64,000 bases of DNA, from positions 854,719 through 918,718 of the forward strand of contig NZ_QAJP01000004.1 in the NCBI RefSeq assembly GCF_003852535.1, written 5' to 3'. The position numbers were made by a program, and so were the translations under genes. The notes under the pieces were generated by a model. The model had not been told where the DNA came from. It saw only the letters and a list, made by a program, of their open reading frames with translations, and did not search any database. This DNA is from Herminiimonas sp. KBW02. GTDB lineage: Bacteria; Pseudomonadota; Gammaproteobacteria; Burkholderiales; Burkholderiaceae_D. Shown piece after piece: positions 27,241 through 35,341 of the stretch. Each line of letters begins with the position of its first letter. Positions within the stretch are counted from its first letter, which is position 1.

Positions 27241-28425
27241 TCAGGGTTTGATGTAATTGCTGGTCAGGCTGTGCTCGTACAGCGCAGCGATCATATCGGT
27301 TTGGGAAATCATGCCGACCAGGCGTCCGCGATCGTCGATCACCGGCACCTGGTGCAATTCGGAATCCGACATCAGTGGTACCAGGTCCAGGATGGACTGG
27401 TTTTCATCAGCGGTCAGGACTTCCTTGGTCATGATCTGGCCGACGACTTCATGTTTCTCGGTATGACTCAGCATGGACGGCGTGATCAGATGCTTGAGAC
27501 GTTCGGTCAAACCTTCATGGGGTTCGAGCTCCGCGTGCTTGAGGAAGTCTGCCTTGGTGACGATGCCGATGACATGGCGACCGCGATCAATCACCGGCAA
27601 CGCGGTCAGGTCATGTTCCTGCAGGATGGTCCAGGCTTCCGCCAGCGTGGTGCCGAATTCTGCCGTGACAACATCCCTGGACATGACGGCCGCACACACG
27701 GTTTCGCCCAGGCGGCGGCGATAGGCCTGCATTTCGGTTTGCAGCATGATGGCTTCGAGATCGTCGCGGCTGATATCGAGCACCTGGTTATAGCGGGTCA
27801 ATACAGCATCCAGATCTTCTGGTGCGATACCGATGCGCTCGGTCGGTGCGACATCTTTAGTATTGTGTTTGTTTGCGTTGTCCGGCGGCAATGGGCGATG
27901 CGGGTAACGGCGACCGGTGGCATTGTTGTAGAACAGGGCGGTGATTAGCAGCAATGCCGAATTTAATGCGACCGGGATCAATACGAAGTTATATCCCATC
28001 GCATGCACGGCCGGGCCACCGAGTACGGCGGTCAGTGCCACTGCGCCACTGGGTGGGTGGATACAACGGGCAGCGAACATCGCACCTATCGCCAGTGCAG
28101 CCGCGACGCCAGCTGCCAGTATCGGCTCATCGATCATTTTGGCGCAGGTGACGCCTATGATGGCGGCCAGAATATTGCCGCCCATGATGGACCAGGGCTG
28201 TGCCAGCGGACTGGCGGGTACGGCGAACAGCAAGACCGACGAAGCGCCCATGGGGGCGATCAGCCAGGCTGCGTGGATATCTTTGCCGAGGATGAAATAA
28301 CTGCACAGACCGGTGAGGACGAGACCGAACAAGGCGCCGGCACAGGCGCGCATTTTTTCATATCGATCGACGGTACCGGGTGTAGGGAAGATGCGCGTGA
28401 ACGACTTCCATGCCGATTGAACCAT
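27241..28425 (-). CDS. HPP-family membrane protein with two CBS domains
   Basis: A 394-residue protein. The N-terminal half (about 15-190) is an HPP domain with four or five membrane helices and the eponymous HPPSGAVALTAVLGGPA motif. The C-terminal half holds a pair of CBS domains (VMSRDVVTAEFGTTLAEAW and IMTKEVLTADENQSILDLV, each with an LPVID or VPVID strand). HPP proteins in cyanobacteria and chloroplasts transport nitrite; the substrate here is unknown. The chosen start MVQSAWKSF has an AGGAG ribosome site partly built from the end of an adjacent MITE-like element. A longer frame runs through that element but is unlikely to be coding. Confidence 0.87.
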   Translation of the reverse strand: MVQSAWKSFTRIFPTPGTVDRYEKMRACAGALFGLVLTGLCSYFILGKDIHAAWLIAPMGASSVLLFAVPASPLAQPWSIMGGNILAAIIGVTCAKMIDEPILAAGVAAALAIGAMFAARCIHPPSGAVALTAVLGGPAVHAMGYNFVLIPVALNSALLLITALFYNNATGRRYPHRPLPPDNANKHNTKDVAPTERIGIAPEDLDAVLTRYNQVLDISRDDLEAIMLQTEMQAYRRRLGETVCAAVMSRDVVTAEFGTTLAEAWTILQEHDLTALPVIDRGRHVIGIVTKADFLKHAELEPHEGLTERLKHLITPSMLSHTEKHEVVGQIMTKEVLTADENQSILDLVPLMSDSELHQVPVIDDRGRLVGMISQTDMIAALYEHSLTSNYIKP

Positions 28426-28432
28426 ACTGCTC

Positions 28433-28703
28433 CTAGAACTCATTTCATAAATATCCGCGAGTGCGAACGCGGCTATTTGGGAGGTAGTGCAAGGCGTGTC
28501 GCGCTGCCAAGGGTGGTCCCCTTGGCAAGCGGCGCAACGCAGCAATACGCCCAAATAGCCCGTTCCCTTCGGGTTCTTACCAAAAGCGGCGCTGGCCGCG
28601 TTGTGCTCCTTGCGCATAGGCCACTATGCGACGCGTCGCACGCCTTACCAGCACCGCTTTTGGTAAGAACGCATCTCACGGATATTTATGAAATGAGTTC
28701 TAG
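28433..28703. mobile_element. MITE-like element with 29-bp terminal inverted repeats
   Basis: A 271-bp stretch bounded by near-perfect 29-bp inverted repeats: left begins CTAGAACTCATTTCATAA, right ends TTATGAAATGAGTTCTAG, with one mismatch over 29 bp. Inside are two nested hairpin units. The first has outer arms GGCTATTTGGG and CCCAAATAGCC with an inner GCCAAGGG/CCCTTGGC stem. The second has 23-bp arms (28573-28595 and 28648-28670, one mismatch) around CGCATAG/CTATGCG. No transposase frame fits. The outer CTAG is self-complementary and may be a target duplication or part of the repeat. This matches a non-autonomous element moved by a transposase elsewhere. Confidence 0.8.
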
Positions 28704-29064
28704 TTACTTGTTCCTGCATTACATCACAGCCTGCGGGTATGGTGCTGTTTTATAAATTTGCGGTGTTGACGTCTGACAGCAAGATATATGCAAGCATGGA
28801 TATGCCCCATAAAGGTGAAAGTTTAAATATGTTGCATATGAAATGCAATATATATTCAAATTATTGTTTTTATACGGCCAGCTATACAGGCATGAGCCGA
28901 AATGCAGGCTATTGGTTAAAAACATTCATCTCAATGCCGGCAGGGAACAAATAAAATAGCTGGCAGAAAATCAGGAAGCCGGCGAAACCGGTATTGCTTC
29001 AGGTTTGCACACACCACTATAAATAGCGCTTCGATTCAGATTGCGCGCCCACAAGGAGATACAC
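28704..29064. other. AT-rich intergenic region upstream of lldD
   Basis: About 360 bases without a convincing gene, AT-rich compared with its neighbours. It contains a small palindrome, TTGCAT and ATGCAA around ATGAA at 28832-28848, which could be a regulator site for lldD. The ribosome site AAGGAGAT lies directly before the lldD start. Confidence 0.5.
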
Positions 29065-30210
29065 ATGTCGGTTATTACCAATATCGAAGACTTGCGCGTA
29101 CTCGCGCAGAAGCGTGTTCCCCGCATGTTTTACGATTATGCCGACTCCGGTTCATGGACTGAATCCACTTACCATGCCAACACCAGCGATTTCGCGCAAA
29201 TGAAATTCCGCCAGCGCGTCGCGGTGAATATGGAAAACCGTACCCTCAAAACCAAAATGGTGGGGCAGGACGTGCATATGCCGGTAGCGATCGCACCGAC
29301 CGGTCTGACCGGCATGCAGCACGCTGATGGTGAAATCCTGGCGGCGCGCGCGGCTGAAAAGTTCGGCATTCCTTTCACGCTGTCGACCATGAGTATCTGC
29401 TCGATCGAAGATATTGCTGCGCACACCAGCAAGCCGTTCTGGTTCCAGTTATATGTGATGAAAGACCGGCCTTTCATCGAGCGTCTGATCGAGCGCGCCA
29501 AAGCGGCGAAATGCTCGGCGCTGGTCCTGACGCTGGATTTGCAGATCCTGGGCCAACGCCACAAGGATTTGAAGAACGGTCTGTCGGCGCCGCCTAAGTT
29601 GACGATTGCCAACATCCTCAACATGATGACCAAGCCGCGCTGGTGCATGGGCATGCTGGGTACGCCGCGTCGCAACTTCGGCAACATCGTCGGTCACGCC
29701 AGCGATGTGTCGGACATGTCGTCCTTGTCGTCATGGACTTCGCAGCAATTCGACCTGGCCTTGTCATGGAAAGACGTCGAATGGATCAAGCGCTGCTGGG
29801 GTGGCAAGCTCATCATCAAAGGCATCATGGATGCAGAAGATGCGCGCCTCGCAGTAGAGAGTGGTGCGGATGCCATCATCGTCTCCAATCACGGTGGTCG
29901 TCAGTTGGATGGCGCGCTGTCCAGCATCGCTGCCTTGCCTTCCATCGTCGCGGCGGTAGGCGAGCAGATAGAAGTGCATATGGATGGCGGCATACGCTCG
30001 GGACAGGACGTCATCAAGGCGCTGGCGCTGGGTGCAAAAGGCACCTACATCGGTCGTTCTTTCCTGTACGGCCTGGGCGCAATGGGCGAAGAGGGCGTGA
30101 CCAAATGCCTGAAGATTATTGAAAACGAACTCGACCTGACGATGGCATTTTGCGGTCTGACCGACGTCAAGAAAGTCGATCAGCACATCCTGATACCGGG
30201 TACTTACTGA
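29065..30210 (+). CDS. lldD: FMN-dependent L-lactate dehydrogenase
   Basis: A 381-residue member of the alpha-hydroxy acid oxidase family. It begins MSVITNIEDLRVLAQKRVPR, contains FYDYADSGSWTE, the FMN-binding FWFQLYVMKDR and LVLTLDLQILGQRHKD, the catalytic His and Arg in SNHGGRQLDG, and the phosphate-binding DGGIRSGQDVIKALALGA, read as DGGIRSGQDV then IKALALGAKG. LldD oxidises L-lactate to pyruvate on the inner face of the membrane and passes electrons to the quinone pool. The length (E. coli LldD 396) and motifs support the call over glycolate or mandelate oxidase, though those are close relatives. It has an AAGGAGAT ribosome site, and no lldP or lldR is adjacent. Confidence 0.93.
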   Translation: MSVITNIEDLRVLAQKRVPRMFYDYADSGSWTESTYHANTSDFAQMKFRQRVAVNMENRTLKTKMVGQDVHMPVAIAPTGLTGMQHADGEILAARAAEKFGIPFTLSTMSICSIEDIAAHTSKPFWFQLYVMKDRPFIERLIERAKAAKCSALVLTLDLQILGQRHKDLKNGLSAPPKLTIANILNMMTKPRWCMGMLGTPRRNFGNIVGHASDVSDMSSLSSWTSQQFDLALSWKDVEWIKRCWGGKLIIKGIMDAEDARLAVESGADAIIVSNHGGRQLDGALSSIAALPSIVAAVGEQIEVHMDGGIRSGQDVIKALALGAKGTYIGRSFLYGLGAMGEEGVTKCLKIIENELDLTMAFCGLTDVKKVDQHILIPGTY

Positions 30211-30230
30211 TAGTTAGCCAGGCCAATAAA

Positions 30231-30270
30231 AAAGCGGTGCATCTGTAAAAAGATGCACCGCTTTTGTTTT
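30231..30270. terminator. Bidirectional terminator between lldD and the MFS gene
   Basis: AAAGCGGTGCATCT and AGATGCACCGCTTT are perfect 14-bp arms around a 6-nt loop, with a T-rich tail on the plus strand and an A/T run on the other side, serving both convergent genes. Confidence 0.92.
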
Positions 30271-30281
30271 GTCAGGTTGCT

Positions 30282-31706
30282 TTAAACCCCGGGATTGATG
30301 CGGCGCGCCAGCAGCATCGCCATCGCTGGCGTCAGTGCAAAGCTCAGGAACAGCCAGACTGCCGCAGACTGCGCACCGGTGGTGCCACCCGGTGCAGTGA
30401 TGCCAGCCGCATTCACGACCAGACCCGCAATCGCAGCGCCGATTGCCATCCCGTACAGCTGTACTGTTGTAATGGCGGCTGAAGCGGTGGACTCTTCGCC
30501 TTGCGGTGCAACTGTCAACACGCGTGTCACCAGGTGCGGCCAGCCTATGCCGACACCCGCACCGGCACCAGCTAATGCGATTGCACACAGTGCCATATGC
30601 CAGCTCGGTGCAAGCCCGAGATTGAATGGCAGCAGGAGTGCGAGAGCCAGCAAGCTAATCGCGCAGAGCGCAGGCCCGGCGCGCAGGAGTCGCGCCGCAC
30701 CGATATTGCCATGCCCGGAAAACAACAAGGAACCCACACTCCAGCCTGCCGCCATCACTGCAGTCAGGTAGCCCGCAACCAGCGGTTCATGACCATGCAG
30801 GGTTTGCAGGAAGTAGGGCACAAAAATCTCGGTCATGACGCCGATCAAGAGCAAGGCGATGCTGGCATAGATGGCTCCCAGCGGCGTGCTGACGACAGTA
30901 CCCAGCGTGGGCAGCATATGGGTGCTGGCACGACGTTCGCAGAATATCGTTGCTACGCCGAGCAGCAAGCCCGCGCCTACGCCGACTGCTTGCCACAGCA
31001 ATGCCGGCGACAGGCTGCCTGCAGCGATGGCCAATACGGAGATGGTGAGCAGCACAATTTGTTGCAGCGGCACAGGAGGTGTTGAAGTATCGCGCGGGAC
31101 AGTCGCCAGGTTTGCCGGGCGCAATTGCGCAGCGACCAATGCTGATTGTGCGAGCGCAATCGGCAGCAAAGTCCAGAACGCCCAGCGCCAGTGACCTGCT
31201 TGCGCGAACAAACCGCCGACCGCTGGCCCGCACAAGGTAGAGATACCCCACATGCCGGACACCAGCGCAATCGCACGTGGCCACAAAGGTGCGGCAAACA
31301 CCACGCGTATCAGTGCGTAACTGAGTGCCGCCAGCAAGCCGCCACCCAGGCCTTGTACACTGCGTCCGGCCAGCATCATAGGCATGGAAGCGGCCATCGC
31401 GCAGATGGCCGAGCCGACCGCGAAAGCAAGCAAGGCAGACAGATATGAACCGCGCGGCCCGAGTGCGGCCAGCACGCGCACTGAAAACGATGCCCCTATG
31501 ATGGAGGTAACCATGAAGAGGGTAGTGTTCCACGCATACCAGTCGAGGCCACCGATTTCATGCACGACTGAGGGCAGGACAGTGGTGACGATATGAACAT
31601 TGATCGCATGCAGCGCAACGCCGCCGGTCAAAGCCAGTGCGCGCAAACCGTTCTGGCCGCGTATTAAAGCACTCCAACTGGCGGTGGGGATGTGGTTGTT
31701 ACTCAT
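30282..31706 (-). CDS. MFS drug exporter (DHA2-like)
   Basis: A 474-residue MFS transporter with about fourteen hydrophobic segments. It contains the first-helix sequence ALTGGVALHAINVHIVTTVLPS, read as ALTGGVALHAINVHI then VTTVLPS, and the GRSVQGLGGGLLAALSYALI segment seen in DHA2-type (EmrB/QacA) exporters. A 27-residue longer frame exists upstream, but MSNNHIPTAS is the more usual N-terminus. It is divergent from a SufR-like iron-sulphur regulator with a palindrome between them. So an export system whose expression follows Fe-S or redox status is a reasonable inference; the substrate is unknown. Confidence 0.9.
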   Translation of the reverse strand: MSNNHIPTASWSALIRGQNGLRALALTGGVALHAINVHIVTTVLPSVVHEIGGLDWYAWNTTLFMVTSIIGASFSVRVLAALGPRGSYLSALLAFAVGSAICAMAASMPMMLAGRSVQGLGGGLLAALSYALIRVVFAAPLWPRAIALVSGMWGISTLCGPAVGGLFAQAGHWRWAFWTLLPIALAQSALVAAQLRPANLATVPRDTSTPPVPLQQIVLLTISVLAIAAGSLSPALLWQAVGVGAGLLLGVATIFCERRASTHMLPTLGTVVSTPLGAIYASIALLLIGVMTEIFVPYFLQTLHGHEPLVAGYLTAVMAAGWSVGSLLFSGHGNIGAARLLRAGPALCAISLLALALLLPFNLGLAPSWHMALCAIALAGAGAGVGIGWPHLVTRVLTVAPQGEESTASAAITTVQLYGMAIGAAIAGLVVNAAGITAPGGTTGAQSAAVWLFLSFALTPAMAMLLARRINPGV

Positions 31707-31735
31707 TAATTCCTCGACATGATGGCTGCGACGGC

Positions 31736-31765
31736 CTATTATCCAAACATTTTCTTGGATATTAG
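31736..31765. promoter_or_regulatory. Palindromic operator between MFS exporter and SufR-like regulator
   Basis: CTATTATCCAA and TTGGATATTAG are 11-bp inverted arms with one mismatch, separated by 8 bases. The site ends nine bases before the regulator's start codon and 30 bases from the MFS start, well placed to repress both. Confidence 0.65.
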
Positions 31766-31774
31766 GCTGCGCGC

Positions 31775-32425
31775 ATGAATTATGCAAGTAATTACTTTGA
31801 AAATAAGGATGCCACGCATGAGCGCATCCTTTTATTCATCAAAACCAAGGGCCCGATCTCGACCGCGGATTTGGCGCGCGAGCTGGAAATGACGCCGGAA
31901 GCAGCGCGTCAACAGGTGCAAAAACTATTGATCGCAGGCCTGATCGCCGGACGGCAGGAAGCGGCAACAGGCGTCGGTCGTCCACGCCAGCGCTGGGTCC
32001 TGACCGAAGCCGGTTACGCCCGTTTCCCCGATACCCATGCACAACTCACGGTGCAATTGCTGGACACCGTACGCCACTTATTTGGTGATGAAGGCCTGGA
32101 GCGGCTGATCGGCCAGCGCGAAGAAGAAACGCGCATCGTCTACCAGCGCGCCTGCAGTGGGAAAGACTTGCCGGAACGCTTGCACAGTCTGGCTGAAGTC
32201 CGTAGCGCGGAAGGCTACATGGCGCGGGTAGAGCAGGACGGCGAGGATTGGTTGCTGATAGAAGATCATTGCCCGATCTGTGCGGCGGCGCGTACCTGCC
32301 AGGGATTCTGTCGCTCGGAATTGCGCGTATTCCAGGAAATCGTAGGGGATGAGGCTACGGTCACGCGCGAGCAACATCTGTTGGCAGAGGCCGGGCGTTG
32401 CGTTTATCGGATCGTCGCGAAGTAA
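31775..32425 (+). CDS. SufR-like iron-sulphur transcriptional regulator
   Basis: A 216-residue regulator with an N-terminal winged helix (ISTADLARELEMTPEAARQQ then VQKLLIAGLI) and the linker GVGRPRQRWVLTEAGYARFPD. It closes with a Cys cluster, HCPICAAARTCQGFCRSEL, plus a Cys near the C-terminus (EAGRCVYRI). That is the pattern of the SufR branch (COG2345), whose members bind a 4Fe-4S cluster and lose DNA affinity when it is oxidised or lost. It is not an ArsR metal sensor, although databases often name it so. No suf genes are adjacent; the divergent MFS gene is the likely target. Cluster binding is inferred from the Cys positions. Confidence 0.85.
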   Translation: MNYASNYFENKDATHERILLFIKTKGPISTADLARELEMTPEAARQQVQKLLIAGLIAGRQEAATGVGRPRQRWVLTEAGYARFPDTHAQLTVQLLDTVRHLFGDEGLERLIGQREEETRIVYQRACSGKDLPERLHSLAEVRSAEGYMARVEQDGEDWLLIEDHCPICAAARTCQGFCRSELRVFQEIVGDEATVTREQHLLAEAGRCVYRIVAK

Positions 32426-32504
32426 ATCTGCTTTCCGATTGCGGCGTGACAGAATAAACTGCTGCTTCCAGATAAAATCCATCAGGCCCCGCGGCCACTA
32501 CACC

Positions 32505-33146
32505 ATGCATACCGCTTCCAGCGCGCAGGACGAACTCAGTACAGACTTGAGCGAAGAGCTCGAGCTGCGCATAGGGAACGACTTGTTCGATCAGGGCTGG
32601 TCGCAGCAGGATGGATTTTTGTCTGCAAGACTGAGCGCGGCACTGGCGGAAGAATGTCGCGCCTTCATCGCTGCCGGTGCCTTGAAAAAGGCGGGCATAG
32701 GTCGGGGCGAAGAGCAAACGATACGGCCGGATATCCGTGGTGATCACATACTGTGGTTGCGTAGGGGGCAGTCTGCTGCCTGCGATCGCTACCTGCAATT
32801 AATGGATCAATTGCGTGTCGCATTGAATCGCAGCTTCTTCCTCGGGCTGGAGGAATACGAAAGCCACTTCGCTTTCTATCCGCCCGGTACCGCTTACCAG
32901 ACCCACCTCGACCGCTTTCGTGATGACGACAAGCGCACCATTTCTGCAGTGATTTACCTCAATGACGCATGGCTGCCGGAACACGGCGGCGCACTGCGTA
33001 TGCATCCGGAAGACAAAGCGGCGGTAGAAGTGTTGCCGCTGGGTGGTCGGCTTGTGGTGTTCCTCTCGGCGAGCATGCCGCATGAAGTGCTACCGGCGAC
33101 GCGGGATCGTTTGTCGCTGGCTGGCTGGTTTCGGCGTCGCGCTTAG
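32505..33146 (+). CDS. 2OG-Fe(II) oxygenase (prolyl 4-hydroxylase-like)
   Basis: A 213-residue dioxygenase. The iron ligands are visible in QTHLDRF (His-x-Asp) and MPHEVLPATRDRLSLAGW (distal His and the 2-oxoglutarate-binding Arg), with the strand RTISAVIYLNDAWLPEHGGALRM between them. This is the double-stranded beta-helix of the prolyl 4-hydroxylase alpha-subunit/PKHD type. The protein substrate in bacteria is often a ribosomal or elongation factor or the enzyme's host protein is unknown; none can be named here. There is no clear ribosome site before the ATG used. It is 79 bases after the SufR-like gene on the same strand and may be cotranscribed. Confidence 0.87.
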   Translation: MHTASSAQDELSTDLSEELELRIGNDLFDQGWSQQDGFLSARLSAALAEECRAFIAAGALKKAGIGRGEEQTIRPDIRGDHILWLRRGQSAACDRYLQLMDQLRVALNRSFFLGLEEYESHFAFYPPGTAYQTHLDRFRDDDKRTISAVIYLNDAWLPEHGGALRMHPEDKAAVEVLPLGGRLVVFLSASMPHEVLPATRDRLSLAGWFRRRA

Positions 33147-33495
33147 CCTTCACAATTCATCCCGGCTAGCAAGGCCAACCCTGTCTGTTCGTTTGTTGTT
33201 GAGCTTCCCTGAGTATCAGCAAACAAGGGCAGGGCATCCTTTGTCTTTTCAGCATCATTCGCTTCTATCTGGCGTGCTGCGACGCATGTAAGCAGCTGAT
33301 GACATAAGTAGTGTCCGCAAATTTACTAAATATGACATTTGTTTACTTGGCAAATCGCCGCAAACATCTAACATGTCAGGCTAATAAATATTGATCGTCA
33401 TATTAAATATACCTATCGTCTTTCTTTTTTGATGATCAGCGTATGTAAGTCAGGCGGCGTTGCGCAACTCAGCAACACGCATCTCGGGAAATATC
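33147..33495. other. Intergenic region upstream of the second chemoreceptor
   Basis: About 350 bases with no gene that can be supported. The second half is AT-rich and probably holds the promoter of the chemoreceptor. No hairpin or repeat of note was seen. Confidence 0.5.
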
Positions 33496-35145
33496 ATGCA
33501 ATCCGTAAGAAATCTAAATATTGGCAAGAAACTGGGCCTCGGGTTCGGCGCGGTAACCGTACTCATGCTCTTGCTGGCCGCCTTCGCGATGGTGCGCATA
33601 TCTGGTGTGACAGATGCGTTCAATAAGCAGCATCAGGTGCAATTGCAAAAACTGGCGCCACTTTACGTCGCGCGCGAAGCGTTGGCGCAAACCGGTCTGG
33701 CGGCGCGCAATGCTTTGATCTTTAGCGATGAAGCGAGCGCGCAGAAGGAACTGGCCATACTTGATGAGCAAAAGGAAATCTATCTTGCCGCGTTGGCAGA
33801 GCTTGCGCCTCGTTTCGGCAGCGATGCCAATTTCAAGAAGGTGGAAACCGGCTTGCTCGCGATGGCAGAAGAGTTAAAGCGACCGCGCCGTTATCGCAAT
33901 GAGAAAGACATGGCCGCTTACGGCAAATTTCTGGTCGAGGAGTGCAGCCCATTACGGCGTCAGATCGTGACGGACATCGATGTGGTGCTTAATCAGGTGC
34001 TGGCAGAAAACGCCCGGGCAACGCAGAAAACAGAAGGCATCCTCGAGGAATCCATGAAGTTCGTGCTAGGTCTGGCTGCAATCGCACTGATGGTTAGCGT
34101 CGCGATTGCTGTCATGATCACGCGCGGCTTGTTGCGCCAGCTTGGTGGCGAGCCGACATATGCCGTCACGATTGCCGGAAAAATAGCGCAAGGTGATCTG
34201 GCGACCGACATCGTTACCCGTCCTGAAGACAGATCCAGTCTGCTGTATGCACTCAAGGCCATGCGCGACAACCTCGCTTCTATCGTTCGCGAAGTGCGCA
34301 TCGGTACGGATACGATGGCAGCATCGTCGTCAGATATCGCGCTTGGCAACTCTGATTTGTCGTCGCGTACCGAGCAGCAGGCGTTTGCACTTGAAAAAAC
34401 AAATGCAGAAATGTTGAAGCTGACCGAGACCGTCCAGTTGAATGCTGACAATGCACAGCAAGCCAGTCAGCTTGCTGTGAGTGCGTCACAAATCGCTACC
34501 CACGGCGGCACGCTTGTAGAGCAAGTGATCGCCACGATGGAGTCGATAGACGCTTCGTCACGCAAGATAGTAGAGATTATTGCCGTCATCGATGGCATTG
34601 CTTTCCAGACGAATATCCTGGCGTTGAATGCAGCCGTTGAAGCGGCAAGGGCGGGTGAGCAGGGGCGTGGGTTTGCGGTGGTAGCCGCCGAGGTGCGTAG
34701 TCTTTCGCAACGCTCAGCGAGTGCGGCAAGAGAAATCAAGACGCTTATCAATGATTCCGTGGGCCGGATCGAAGCAGGTAGCGTGCTCGTGAGCGAGGCC
34801 GGTGCAACCATGGAAAAGGTGGTTGCCAGCGTTCGTCGCGTGACCGACGTGGTGGCGGAGATCAGCATCGCCGGACAAGAGCAAAGCGCAGGCATCAGCG
34901 CAGTCAGCAGGGCGGTGACAGAAATGGATCAAGGCACGCAACAGAACGCTGCTTTAGTTGAGCAAGCCTCGGCAGCTGCAGACTCGCTGCGTGATCAGGC
35001 GGATAAACTTTCCCGTCTGGTGCAAACTTTTGTGCTGGCTGACGCATCTGCATACGAAACGATGGTCATGCACAATTCTGCTATACCTGCGCTTGCATCG
35101 AACGACGGTTCAAGCTCGGGGGTGAAGCGCTTGAGCCATGGCTGA
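33496..35145 (+). CDS. Methyl-accepting chemotaxis protein
   Basis: A 549-residue receptor starting [17 protein letters not shown]. The first membrane helix is at about 14-34, followed by a periplasmic helical bundle of about 150 residues, a second helix near 186-208 ([20 protein letters not shown]), a HAMP domain and the signalling domain. The hairpin tip is [20 protein letters not shown]. The last 60 residues are variable, with no CheR-tethering pentapeptide. Overall it is a paralogue of the receptor at 1.8 kb with the same type of sensor. A TTG start further upstream is unlikely because the internal ATG gives the usual N-terminus. It stands alone upstream of the adhesin island. Confidence 0.94.
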   Translation: MQSVRNLNIGKKLGLGFGAVTVLMLLLAAFAMVRISGVTDAFNKQHQVQLQKLAPLYVAREALAQTGLAARNALIFSDEASAQKELAILDEQKEIYLAALAELAPRFGSDANFKKVETGLLAMAEELKRPRRYRNEKDMAAYGKFLVEECSPLRRQIVTDIDVVLNQVLAENARATQKTEGILEESMKFVLGLAAIALMVSVAIAVMITRGLLRQLGGEPTYAVTIAGKIAQGDLATDIVTRPEDRSSLLYALKAMRDNLASIVREVRIGTDTMAASSSDIALGNSDLSSRTEQQAFALEKTNAEMLKLTETVQLNADNAQQASQLAVSASQIATHGGTLVEQVIATMESIDASSRKIVEIIAVIDGIAFQTNILALNAAVEAARAGEQGRGFAVVAAEVRSLSQRSASAAREIKTLINDSVGRIEAGSVLVSEAGATMEKVVASVRRVTDVVAEISIAGQEQSAGISAVSRAVTEMDQGTQQNAALVEQASAAADSLRDQADKLSRLVQTFVLADASAYETMVMHNSAIPALASNDGSSSGVKRLSHG

Positions 35146-35341
35146 CTGGTAAATAAGTACATCAAGAGACCTAAACTTTTGGTGTGCTGCCAAAACGCCA
35201 GGAAAATCATCTACTGCATTTACAGTATTGTCATCCGTTTCTGACGTTGATATGCTCCCGCCCTTTAAATCATAAAACATGGCTGAAGGCTCAACTCTGA
35301 TCGCGCCGACTAGCCACTTGACGATACTGTCGACGTCCTAA

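Noticed and set aside
27241-28617. Longer N-terminus for the HPP-CBS protein
   Set aside because: The extra 64 codons run through the MITE-like element, lack a ribosome site and add sequence unlike the family; the internal ATG with AGGAG is better.
28003-28755. Plus-strand open frame of 250 codons across the MITE-like element and HPP gene
   Set aside because: It is largely antisense to the HPP gene and crosses the palindromic element; no domain was recognised.
28739-28954. 71-codon open frame upstream of lldD
   Set aside because: AT-rich, no ribosome site and no family resemblance; treated as non-coding.
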